Below, in pieces: positions 50,390-63,400 of a DNA stretch of 64,000 bases. The notes beneath the pieces are model-generated. The model was not told the origin of the DNA and did not search any database. It was given only the letters and a program-made list of their open reading frames with translations. Position 1 is the stretch's first letter, and each line of letters starts with the position of its first letter. The DNA is from Hydractinia symbiolongicarpus (taxonomy: Eukaryota; Cnidaria; Hydrozoa; Anthoathecata; Hydractiniidae), in NCBI RefSeq assembly GCF_029227915.1, contig NC_079878.1:31151501-31215500 (forward strand), written 5' to 3'. Both the position numbers and the translations under genes were made by a program.

Positions 50390-51960
50390 TTGGCCCGTAT
50401 AGTCGAGTATATACAAAGAAAGTACCCTGTGAGTAAACTCCTTTCCAGAACGATTTTTTATATTATCTTTTCACCAATAAAACGCATGAGACTTGTAGTT
50501 TTCAAAAATGTTTTCATTTTTGATAAGACGCTGAATAAAAGATGTTTAATCGCCGGCAAACGAAAACCCGCGATTTCCCGTAAATCCCGGACTCGGCCCG
50601 TATAGTCAAAAGTATACAAAGAAAATACGCAGGGAGTATACTCATTTCCAGAACGATTTTTTAAATTATCTTTTCACCACTAAAACGTATGAGACTTGTA
50701 GTTTTCAAAAATGTTTTCATTTTTGATGAGACGCTGAATAAAAGATGTTTAATCGCCGGCAAAAGAAAACCCGCGATTTCCCCTAAATCCCGGACTCGGC
50801 CCGTATAGTCAAAAGTATACAAAGAAAGTACCCAGGGAGTAAACTCATTTCATGAACGATTTTTTAAATTATTTTTTCACCTCTAAAACGCATGAGACTT
50901 GTAGTTTTCAGGAATGTTTTCATTTTTGATGAGACGCTTAATGAAAGAAGTTTAATCGCCGGCAAACGAAAATCCGCGATTTCCCGTAAATCCTGGACTC
51001 GGCCCGTATAGTCAAAAGTATACAAAGAAAATACTCAGGGAGTAAACTCATTTCCAGAACGATTTTTTAAATTATCTTTTCACCACTAAAACGCATGAGA
51101 CTTGTAGTTTTTTAAAATGTTTTCATTTTTGATGAGACGCGGAATAAAAGAAGTTTAATCGCCGGCAAACGAAAACCCGCGATTTCCCGTAAATCCCGTG
51201 CTTGGCCTGTATAGTCGAGTATATACAAAGAAAGTACCCTGTGAGTAAACTCCTTTCCAGAACGATTTTTTATATTATCTTTTCACCAATAAAACGCATG
51301 AGACTTGTAGTTTTCAAAAATGTTTTCATTTTTGATAAGACGCTGAATAAAAGATGTTTAATCGCCGGCAAACGAAAAACCGCGATTTCCCGTAAATCCC
51401 GGACTCGGCCCGTATAGTCAAAAGTATACAAAGAAAATACGCAGGGAGTATACTCATTTCCAGAACGATTTTTTAAATTATCTTTTCACCACTAAAACGT
51501 ATGAGACTTGTAGTTTTCAAAAATGTTTTCATTTTTGATGAGACGCTGAATAAAAGATGTTTAATCGCCGGCAAAAGAAAACCCGCGATTTCCCCTAAAT
51601 CCCGGACTCGGCCCGTATAGTCAAAAGTATACAAAGAAAGTACCCAGGGAGTAAACTCATTTCATGAACGATTTTTTAAATTATTTTTTCACCTCTAAAA
51701 CGCATGAGACTTGTAGTTTTCAGGAATGTTTTCATTTTTGATGAGACGCTTAATGAAAGAAGTTTAATCGCCGGCAAACGAAAATCCGCGATTTCCCGTA
51801 AATCCTGGACTCGGCCCGTATAGTCAAAAGTATACAAAGAAAATACTCAGGGAGTAAACTCATTTCCAGAACGATTTTTTAAATTATCTTTTCACCACTA
51901 AAACGCATGAGACTTGTAGTTTTCAAAAATGTTTTCATTTTTGATAAGACGCTGAATAAA
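50390..51960. repeat. 4-monomer (812-bp) tandem duplication
   Basis: A block with the GTGCTTGG unit, then GGGAGTATACTC, the CATTTCATGAACG unit and CTTAATGAAAG with GAAAATCCGCG is present at about 50.39-51.1 kb and again 812 bp later (GTGCTTGG units at 50,390 and 51,202; GAAAATCCGCG near 50,969 and 51,781). Private differences include GGCCTGTATAGTCGAG and CGAAAAACCGCG in the second copy. Confidence 0.85.
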
Positions 51961-52599
51961 TGATGTTTAATCGCCGGCAAACGAAAACCCGCGATTTTCC
52001 GTAAATCCCGGACTCGGCCCGTATAGTCAAAAGTATACAAAGAAAGTACCCAGGGAGTGAACTCATTTCCCGAACGATTTTTTAAATTATTTTTTCACCA
52101 CTAAAACGCATGAGACTTGTAGTTTTCAAAAATGTTTTCATTTTTGATGAGACGCTGAATAAAAGAAGTTTAATCGCCGGCAAACGAAAACCCGCGAATT
52201 CCCGTAAATCCCGGACTCGGCCCGTATAGTCAAAAGTATATAAAGAAAATACTCAGGGAGTAAACTCATTTCCAGAACGATTTTTCAAATTATCTTTTCA
52301 CCACTAAAACGCATGAGACTTGTAGTTTTCAAAAATGTTTTCATTTTTGATAAGACGCTGAATAAAAGATGTTTAATCGCCGGCAAACGAAAACCCGCGA
52401 TTTCCCGTAAATCCCGGACTCGGCCCGTATAGTCAAAAGTATACAAAGAAAGTACCCAGGGAGTAAACTCATTTCCCGAACGATTTTTTAAATTATTTTT
52501 TCACCACTAAAACGCATGAGACTTGTAGTTTTTTAAAATGTTTTCATTTTTGATGAGACGCGGAATAAAAGAAGTTTAATCGCCGGCAAACGAAAACCC

Positions 52600-55500
52600 G
52601 CGATTTCCCGTAAATCCCGTGCTTGGCCCGTATAGTCGAGTATATACAAAGAAAGTACCCTGTGAGTAAACTCCTTTCCAGAACGATTTTTTATATTATC
52701 TTTTCACCAATAAAACGCATGAGACTTGTAGTTTTCAAAAATGTTTTCATTTTTGATGAGACGCTGAATAAAAGAAGTTTAATCGCCGGCAAAAGAAAAC
52801 CCGCGATTTCCCCTAAATCCCGGACTCGGCCCGTATAGTCAAAAGTATACAAAGAAAGTACCCAGGGAGTAAACTCATTTCATGAACGATTTTTTAAATT
52901 ATTTTTTCACCTCTAAAACGCATGAGACTTGTAGTTTTCAGGAATGTTTTCATTTTTGATGAGACGCTTAATGAAAGAAGTTTAATCGCCGGCAAACGAA
53001 AACCCGCGATTTCCCGTAAATCCTGGACTCGGCCCGTATAGTGAAAAGTATACAAAGAAAATACTCAGGGAGTAAACTCATTTCCAGAACGATTTTTTAA
53101 ATTATCTTTTCACCACTAAAACGCATGAGACTTGTAGTTTTCAAAAATGTTTTCATTTTTGATAAGACGCTGAATAAATGATGTTTAATCGCCGGCAAAC
53201 GAAAACCCGCGATTTTCCGTAAATCCCGGACTCGGCCCGTATAGTCAAAAGTATACAAAGAAAGTACCCAGGGAGTGAACTCATTTCCCGAACGATTTTT
53301 TAAATTATTTTTTCACCACTAAAACGCATGAGACTTGTAGTTTTTAAAAATGTTTTCATTTTTGATAAGACGCTGAATAAAAGATGTTTAATCGCCGGCA
53401 AACGAAAACCCGCGATTTCCCGTAAATCCCGGACTCGGCCCGTATAGTCAAAAGTATACAAAGAAAGTACCCAGGGAGTAAACTCATTTCCCGAACTATT
53501 TTTTAAATTATTTTTTCACCACTAAAACGCATGAGACTTGTAGTTTTTAAAAATGTTTTCATTTTTGATGAGACGCGGAATAAAAGAAGTTTAATTGCCG
53601 GCAAACGAAAACCCGCGATTTCCCGTAAATCCTGGACTCGGCCCGTATAGTCAAAAGTATACAAAGAAAATACTCAGGGAGTAAACTCATTTCCAGAACG
53701 ATTTTTTAAATTATCTTTTCACCACTAAAACGCATGAGACTTGTAGTTTTCAAAAATGTTTTCATTTTTGATAAGACGCTGAATAAATGATGTTTAATCG
53801 CCGGCAAACGAAAACCCGCGATTTTCCGTAAATCCCGGACTCGGCCCGTATAGTCAAAAGTATACAAAGAAAGTACCCAGGGAGTGAACTCATTTCCCGA
53901 ACGATTTTTTAAATTATTTTTTCACCACTAAAACGCATGAGACTTGTAGTTTTCAAAAATGTTTTCATTTTTGATGAGACGCTGAATAAAAGAAGTTTAA
54001 TCGCCGGCAAACGAAAACCCGCGAATTCCCGTAAATCCCGGACTCGGCCCGTATAGTCAAAAGTATATAAAGAAAATACTCAGGGAGTAAACTCATTTCC
54101 AGAACGATTTTTCAAATTATCTTTTCACCACTAAAACGCATGAGACTTGTAGTTTTCAAAAATGTTTTCATTTTTGATAAGACGCTGAATAAAAGATGTT
54201 TAATCGCCGGCAAACGAAAACCCGCGATTTCCCGTAAATCCCGGACTCGGCCCGTATAGTCAAAAGTATACAAAGAAAGTACCCAGGGAGTAAACTCATT
54301 TCCCGAACGATTTTTTAAATTATTTTTTCACCACTAAAACGCATGAGACTTGTAGTTTTTTAAAATGTTTTCATTTTTGATGAGACGCGGAATAAAAGAA
54401 GTTTAATCGCCGGCAAACGAAAACCCGCGATTTCCCGTAAATCCCGTGCTTGGCCCGTATAGTCGAGTATATACAAAGAAAGTACCCTGTGAGTAAACTC
54501 CTTTCCAGAACGATTTTTTATATTATCTTTTCACCAATAAAACGCATGAGACTTGTAGTTTTCAAAAATGTTTTCATTTTTGATGAGACGCGGAATAAAA
54601 AAAGTTTAATCGCCGGCAAACGAAAACCCGCGATTTCCCGTAAATCCCGGACTCGGCCCGTATAGTCAAAGGTACACAAAGAAAATACCCAGGGAGTAAA
54701 CTCATTTCCCGAACGATTTTTTAAATTATTTTTTCATCACTAAAGTGTAAGAGACTTGTAGTTTTCAAAAATTTTTTCATTTTTGATGAGACGCTGAATA
54801 AAAGAAGTTTAATCGCCGGCAAACGAAAACCCGCGATTTCCCGTAAATCCCGGGCTCGGCCCGTATAGTCAAAAGTATACAAAAAAAGCACACTGCGAGT
54901 AAACTCATTTCCAGAACGATTTTTTAAATTATCTTTTCACCACTAAAACGCACGAGACTTGTAGTTTTCAAAAATGTTTTCATTTCTGATGAGACGCTGA
55001 ATTAAAGAAGTTTAATCGCCGGCAAACGAAAACCCGCGAATTCCCGTAAATCCCGGACTCGGCCCGTATAGTCAAAAGTATACAAAGAAAATACTCAGGG
55101 AGTAAACTCATTTCCAGAACGATTTTTTAAATTATCTTTTCACCACTAAAACGCATGAGACTTGTAGTTTTCAAAAATGTTTTCATTTTTGATAAGACGC
55201 TGAATAAAAGATGTTTAATCGCCGGCAAACGAAAACCCGCGATTTCCCGTAAATCCCGGACTCGGCCCGTATAGTCAAAAGTATACAAAGAAAGTACCCA
55301 GGGAGTAAACTCATTTCATGAACGATTTTTTAAATTATTTTTTCACCTCTAAAACGCATGAGACTTGTAGTTTTCAGGAATGTTTTCATTTTTGATGAGA
55401 CGCTTAATGAAAGAAGTTTAATCGCCGGCAAACGAAAACCCGCGATTTCCCGTAAATCCTGGACTCGGCCCGTATAGTCAAAAGTATACAAAGAAAATAC

Positions 55501-55700
55501 TCAGGGAGTAAACTCATTTCCAGAACGATTTTTTAAATTATCTTTTCACCACTAAAACGCATGAGACTTGTAGTTTTCAAAAATGTTTTCATTTTTGATA
55601 AGACGCTGAATAAATGATGTTTAATCGCCGGCAAACGAAAACCCGCGATTTTCCGTAAATCCCGGACTCGGCCCGTATAGTCAAAAGTATACAAAGAAAG
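52600..55700. repeat. Trimer (609-bp) and 9-monomer (1,827-bp) duplications
   Basis: The rare GAATAAATGATG with GATTTTCCGTAAATC and GGGAGTGAACTC marks one unit at about 53,172, 53,781 and 55,608. The first two are 609 bp apart and the last two 1,827 bp apart. Earlier members of the same type lie near 49,315 and 51,954. Units with CCCGAACTATTTTTT (near 53,493, 55,925 and 56,335) mark another shared block. Confidence 0.82.
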
Positions 55701-57479
55701 TACCCAGGGAGTGAACTCATTTCCCGAACGATTTTTTAAATTATTTTTTCACCACTAAAACGCATGAGACTTGTAGTTTTTAAAAATGTTTTCATTTTTG
55801 ATAAGACGCTGAATAAAAGATGTTTAATCGCCGGCAAACGAAAACCCGCGATTTCCCGTAAATCCCGGACTCGGCCCGTATAGTCAAAAGTATACAAAGA
55901 AAGTACCCAGGGAGTAAACTCATTTCCCGAACTATTTTTTAAATTATTTTTTCACCACTAAAACGCATGAGACTTGTAGTTTTTGAAAATGTTTTCATTT
56001 TTGATGAGACGCGGAATAAAAGAAGTTTAATTGCCGGCAAACGAAAACCCGCGATTTCCCGTAAATCCCGTGCTTGGCCCGTATAGTCAAGTATATACAA
56101 AGAAAGTACCCTGTGAGTAAACTCCTTTCCAGAACGATTTTTTATATTATCTTTTCACCAATAAAACGCATGAGACTTGTAGTTTTCAAAAATGTTTTCA
56201 TTTTTGATGAGACGCAGAATAAAAGAAGTTTAATCGCCGGCAAACGAAAACCCGCGATTTCCCGTAAATCCCGGACTCGGCCCGTATAGTCAAAAGTATA
56301 CAAAGAAAGTACCCAGGGAGTAAACTCATTTCCCGAACTATTTTTTAAATTATTTTTTCACCACTAAAACGCACGAGACTTGTAGTTTTTAAAAATGTTT
56401 TCATTTTTGATGAGACGCGGAATAAAAGAAGTTTAATCGCCGGCAAACGAAAACCCGCGATTTCCCGTAAATCCCAAACTCGGCCCGTATAGTCAAAAGT
56501 ACACAAAGAAAATACCCAGGGAGTAAACTCATTTCCCGAACGATTTTTTAAATTATTTTTTCATCACTAAAACGTAAGAGACTTGTAGTTTTCAAAAATG
56601 TTTTCATTTTTGATGAGACGCTGAATAAAAGAAGTTTAATCGCCGGCAAACGAAAACCCGCGATTTCCCGTAAATCCCGGGCTCGGCCCGTATAGTCAAA
56701 AGTATACAAAGAAAGCACCGTGCAAGTAAACTCATTTCCAGAAAAGATTTTTTAAATTATCTTTTCACCACTAAAACGCACGAAACTTGTAGTTTTCAAA
56801 AATGTTTTCATTTTTGATGAGACGCTGAATAAAAGAAGCTTAATCGCCGGCAAACGAAAACCCGCGAATTTCCGTAAATCCCGGACTCGGCCCGTATAGT
56901 CAAAAGTATACAAAGAAAATACTCAGGGAGTAAACTCATTTCCAGAACGATTTTTTAAATTATCTTTTCACCACTAAAACGCATGAGACTTGTAGTTTTC
57001 AAAAATGTTTTCATTTTTGATGAGACGCGGAATAAAAGAAGTTTAATCGCCGGCAAACGAAAACCCGCGATTTCCCGTAAATCCCGGACTCAGCCCGTAT
57101 AGTCAAAAGTATACAAAGAATATACGCAGGGAGTAAACTCATTTCCAGAACGATTTTTTAAATTATCTTTTCACCACTAAAACGTATGAGACATGTAGTT
57201 TTCAAAAATGTTTTCATTTTTGATGAGACGCTGAATAAAAGATGTTTAATCGCCGGCAAAAGAAAACCCGCGATTTCCCCTAAATCCCGGACTCTGCCCG
57301 CATAGTCAAAAGTATACAAAGAAAGTACCCAGGGAGTAAACTCATTTCCCGAACGATTTTTTAAATTATTTTTTCACCTCTAAAACGCATGAGACTTGTA
57401 GTTTTCAGGAATGTTTTCATTTTTGATGAGACGCTTAATGAAAGAAGTTTAATCGCCGGCAAACGAAAACCCGCGATTT

Positions 57480-60400
57480 CCCGTAAATCCCGGGCTTGGC
57501 CCGTATAGTCGAATGTATACAAAAAAAGTACCCTGTGAGTAAACTCATTTCCCGAACGATTTTTTAAATTATTTTTTCACCACTAAAACGCATGAGACTT
57601 GTAGTTTCAAAAATGTTTTCATTTTTGATGAGGCGCTGAATAAAAGAAGTTTAATCGCCGGCAAACGAAAACCCGCGATTTCCCGTAAATCCCGGGCTCG
57701 GCCCGTATAGTCAAAAGTATACAAAGAAAGTACCCTTCGAGTAAACTCATTTCCAGAACGATTTTTTAAATTATCTTTTCACCACTAAAACGCACGAGAC
57801 TTGTATTTTTCAAAAATGTTTTCATTTTTGATGAGACGCTGAATAAAAGAAGTTTAATCGCCGGCAAACGAAAACCCGCGAATTCCCGTAAATCCCGAAC
57901 TCGGCTCGTATAGTCAAAAGTATACAAAGAAAATACACAGGGAGTAAACTCATTTCCAGAACGATTTTTTAAATTATCTTTTCACCACTAAAACGTATGA
58001 GACTTGTAGTTTTAAAAAATGTTTTCATTTTTGATGAGACGCTGAATAAAAGATGTTTAATCGCCGGCAAACGAAAACCCGCGATTTCCCCTAAATCCCG
58101 GACTCGGCCCGTATAGTCAAAAGTATACAAAGAAAGTACCCAGGGAGTAAACTCATTTCCCGAACGATTTTTTAAATTATTTTTTCACCTCTAAAACGCA
58201 TGAGACTTGTAGTTTTCAGGAATGTTTTCATTTTTGATGAGACGCTTAATGAAAGAAGTTTAATCGCCGGCAAACGAAAACCCGCGATTTCCCGTAAATC
58301 CCGGGCTTGGCCCGTATAGTCGAATGTATGCAAAAAAAGTACCCTGTGAGTAAACTCATTTCCCGAACGATTTTTTAAATTATTTTTCACCACTAAAACG
58401 CTTGACACTTGTAGTTTTCAAAAATGTTTTCATTTTTGGTGAGACGCTGGATAAAAGAAGTTTAATCGCCGGCAAACGAAAACCCGCGATTTCCCTTAAA
58501 TTCCGTGCTTGGCCCGTATAGTCGAGTATATACAAAGAAAGTACCCTGTGAGTAAACTCATTTCCAGAACGATTTTTTAAATTATCTTTTCACCACTAAA
58601 ACGCATGAGACTTGTAGTTTTCAAAAATGTTTTCATTTTTGCTGAGACTCTGAATAAAAGAAGTTTAATCGCCGGCAAACGAAAACCCGCGAATTCCCGT
58701 AAATCCTGGACTCGGCCCGTGTAGTCAAAAGTATACAAAGAAAATACCCAGGGAGTAAACACATTTCCCGAACGATTTTTTAAATTATTTTTTTACCACT
58801 AAAACGCATGAGACTTGTAGTTTTCAAGAATGTTTTCATTTTTGATAAGACTCTTAATGAAAGAAGTTTAATCACCGGCAAACGAAAATCCGCGATTTCC
58901 CGTAAATCCCGGGCTTGGCCCGTATAGTCGAATGTATACAAAAAAAGTACCCTGTGAGTAAACTCATTTCCCGAACGATTTTTTAAATTATTTTTTCACC
59001 ACTAAAACGCATGAGACTTGTAGTTTTCAAAAATGTTTTCATTTTTGATGAGACGCTGAATAAAAGAAGTTTAATTGCCGGCAAACGAAAACCCGCGATT
59101 TCCATTAAATCCCGTGCTTGGCCCGTATAGTCGAGTATATACAAAGAAAGTACCCTGTGAGTAAACTGATTTCCAGAACGATTTTTTAAATTATCTTTTC
59201 ACCACTAAAACGCATGAGACTTGTAGTTTTCAGGAATGTTTTCATTTTTGATGAGACGCTTAATGAAAGAAGTTTAATCACCGGCAAACGAAAATCCGCG
59301 ATTTCCCGTAAATCCCGGGCTTGGCCCGTATAGTCGAATGTATACAAAGAAAGTACCCTGTGAGTAAACTCATTTCTCGAACGATTTTTTAAATTATTTT
59401 TTCACCACTAAAACGCATTAGACTTGTAGTTTTCAAAAATGTTTTCATTTTTGATGAGACGCTGAATAAAAGAAGTTTAATCGCCGGCAAACGAGAACCC
59501 GCGATTTCCCGTAAATCCCGTGCTTTGCTCGTATAGTCGAGTATATACAAAAAAAGTACCCTGTGAGTAAACTCCTTTCCAGAACGATTTTTTATATTAT
59601 CTTTTCACCAATAAAACGCATGAGACTTGTAGTTTTCAAAAATGTTTTCATTTTTGATGAGACGCGGAATAAAAGAAGTTTAATCGCCGTGAAACGAAAA
59701 CCCGCGATTTCCCGTAAATCCCGGACTCGGCCCGTATAGTCAAAAGTACACAAAGAAAATACCCAGGAAGTAAACTCATTTCCCGAACGATTTTTTAAAT
59801 TATTTTTTCACCACTAAAACGTAAGAGACTTGTAGTTTTCAAAAATGTTTTCATTTTTGATGAGACGCTGAATAAAAGAAGTTTAATCGCCGGCAAACGA
59901 ATACCCGCGATTTCCCGTAAATCCTGGGCTCGGCCCGTATAGTCAAAAGTATACAAAGAAAGTACCCTGCGAGTAAACTCATTTCCAGAACGATTTTTTA
60001 AATTATCTTTTCACCACCAAAACGCACGAGACTTGTAGTTTTAAAAAATGCTTTCATTTTTGATGAGACGCTGAATAAAATAAGTTTAATCGCCGGCAAA
60101 CGAAAACCCGCGAATTCCCGTAAATCCCTGACTCGGCCCGTATAGTCAAAAGTATACAAAGAAAATACTCAGGGAGTAAACTCATTTCCAGAACGATTTT
60201 TTAAATTATCTTTTCACCACTAAAACGCATGAGACTTGTAGTTTTTAAAAATGTTTTCATTTTTGATAAGACGCTGAATAAAAGATGTTTAATCGCCGGC
60301 AAACGAAAACCCGCGATTTCCCGTAAATCCCGGACTCGGCCCGTATAGTCAAAAGTATACAAAGAAAGTACCCAGGGAGTAAACTCATTTCCAGAACGAT

Positions 60401-63400
60401 TTTTTAAATTATTTTTTCACCACTAAAACGCATGAGACTTGTAGTTTTCAAAAATGTTTTCATCTTTGATAAGACGCAGAATAAAAGATTTTTAATCGCC
60501 GGCAAACGAAAACCCGCGATTTCCCGTAAATCACGGGCTTGGCCTGTATAGTCGAATGTATACAAAGAAAGAACCCTGTGAGTAAACTCATTTCCCTTAC
60601 GATTTTTTAAATTATTTTTTCACCACTAAAACGCATGAGACTTGTGGTTTTCAAAAATGTTTTCATTTTTGATGAGACGCTGAATGAAAGAAATTTAATC
60701 GCCGGCAAACGAAAACCCGCGATTTCCCGTAAATCCCGTGCTTGGCCCGTATAGTCGAGTATATACAAAGAAAGTACCCTGTGAGTAAACTCCTTTCCAG
60801 AACGATTTTTTATATTATCTTTTCACCAATAAAACGCATGAGACTTGTAGTTTTCAAAAATGTTTTCATTTTTGATGAGACGCGGAATAAAAGAAGTTTA
60901 ATCGCCGGCAAACGAAAACCCGCGATTTCCCTTAAATCCCGTGCTTGGCCCGTATAGTCGAGTATATACAAAGAAAGTACCCTGTGAGTAAACTCATTTC
61001 CAGAACGATTTTTTAAATTATCTTTTCACCACTAAAACGCATGAGACTTGTAGTTCTCAAAAATGTTTTCATTTTTGATGAGACTCTGAATAAAAGAAGT
61101 TTAATCGCCGGCAAACGAAATCCCGCGAATTCCCGTAAATCCCGGACTCGGCCCGTATAGTCAAAAGTATACAAAGAAAGTACCCAGGGAGTAAACTCAT
61201 TTCCAGAACGATTTTTTAAATTATTTTTTCACCACTAAAACGCATGAGACTTGTAGTTTTCAAAAATGTTTTCATCTTTGATAAGACGCAGAATAAAAGA
61301 TTTTTAATCGCCGGCAAACGAAAACCCGCGATTTCCCGTAAATCACGGGCTTGGCCCGTATAGTCGAATGTATACAAAGAAAGTACCCTGTGAGTAAACT
61401 CATTTCTCTTACGATTTTTTAAATTATTTTTTCACCATTAAAACGCATGAGACTTGTGGTTTTCAAAAATGTTTTCATTTTTGATGAGACGCTGAATGAA
61501 AGAAGTTTAATCGCCGGCAAACGAAAACCCGCGATTTCCCGTAAATCCCGTGCTTGGCCCGTATAGTCGAGTATATACAAAGAAAGTACCCTGTGAGTAA
61601 ACTCCTTTCCAGAACGATTTTTTATATTATCTTTTCACCAATAAAACGCATGAGACTTGTAGTTTTCAAAAATGTTTTCATTTTTGATGAGACGCGGAAT
61701 AAAAGAAGTTTAATCGCCGGCAAACGAAAACCCGCGATTTCCCTTAAATCCCGTGCTTGGCCCGTATAGTCGAGTATATACAAAGAAAGTACCCTGTGAG
61801 TAAACTCATTTCCAGAACGATTTTTTAAATTATCTTTTCACCACTAAAACGCATGAGACTTGTAGTTCTCAAAAATGTTTTCATTTTTGATGAGACTCTG
61901 AATAAAAGAAGTTTAATCGCCGGCAAACGAAATCCCGCGAATTCCCGTAAATCCTGGACTCGGCCCGTATAGTCAAAAGTATACAAAGAAAATACCCAGG
62001 GAGTAAACACATTTCCCGAACGATTTTTTAAATTATTTTTTCACCACTAAAACGCATGAGACTTGTAGTTTTCAGGAATGTTTTCATTTTTGATGAGACG
62101 CTTAATAAAAGAAGTTTAATCACCGGCAAACGAAAATCCGCGATTTCCCGTAAATCCCGGGCTTGGCCCGTATAGTCGAATGTATACAAAGAAAGTACCC
62201 TGTGAGTAAACTCATTTCTCGAACGACTTTTTAAATTATTTTTTTACCACTAAAACGCATTAGACTTGTAGTTTTCAAAAATGTTTTCATTTTTGATGAG
62301 ACGCTGAATAAAAGAAGTTTAATCGCCGGCAAACGAAAACCCGCGATTTCCCGCAAATCCCGTGCTTGGCTCGTATAGTCGAGTATATACAAAGAAAGTA
62401 CCCTGTGAGTAAACTCCTTTCCAGAACGATTTTTTACATTATCTTTTCACCAATAAAACGCATGAGACTTGTAGTTTTCAAAAATGTTTTCATTTTTGAT
62501 GAGACGCGGAATAAAAGAAGTTTAATCGCCGGCAAACGAAAACCCGCGATTTCCCGCAAATCCCGTGCTTGGCTCGTATAGTCGAGTATATACAAAGAAA
62601 ATACCCAGGAAGTAAACTCATTTCCCGAACGATTTTTTAAATTATTTTTTCACCACTAAAACGTAAGAGACTTGTAGTTTTCAAAAATATTTTCATTTTT
62701 GATGAGACGCGGAATAAAAGAAGTTTAATCGCCGGCAAACGAAAACCCGCGATTTCCCTTAAATCCCGTGCTTGGCCCGTATAGTCGAGTATATACAAAG
62801 AAAGTACCCTGTGAGTAAACTCATTTTCAGAACGATTTTCTAAATTATCTTTTCACCACTAAAACGCATGAGACTTGTAGTTTTCAAAAATGTTTTCATT
62901 TTTGATGAGACTCTGAATAAAAGAAGTTTAATCGCCGGCAAACGAAATCCCGCGAATTCCCGTAAATCCTGGACTCGGCCCGTATAGTCAAAAGTATACA
63001 AAGAAAATACCCAGGGAGTAAACACATTTCCCGAACGATATTTTAAATTATTTTTTCACCACTAAAACGCATGAGACTTGTAGTTTTCAGGAATGTTTTC
63101 ATTTTTGATGAGACGCTTAATAAAAGAAGTTTAATCACCGGCAAACGAAAATCCGCGATTTCCCGTAAATCCCGGGCTTGGCCTGTATAGTCGAATGTAT
63201 ACAAAGAAAGTACCCTGTGAGTAAACTCATTTCTCGAACGATTTTTTAAATTATTTTTTCACCACTAAAACGCATTAGACTTGTAGTTTTCAAAAATGTT
63301 TTCATTTTTGATGAGACGCTGAATAAAAGAAGTTTAATCGCCGGCAAACGAAAACCCGCGATTTCCCGTAAATCCCGTGCTTGGCTCGTATAGTCGAGTA

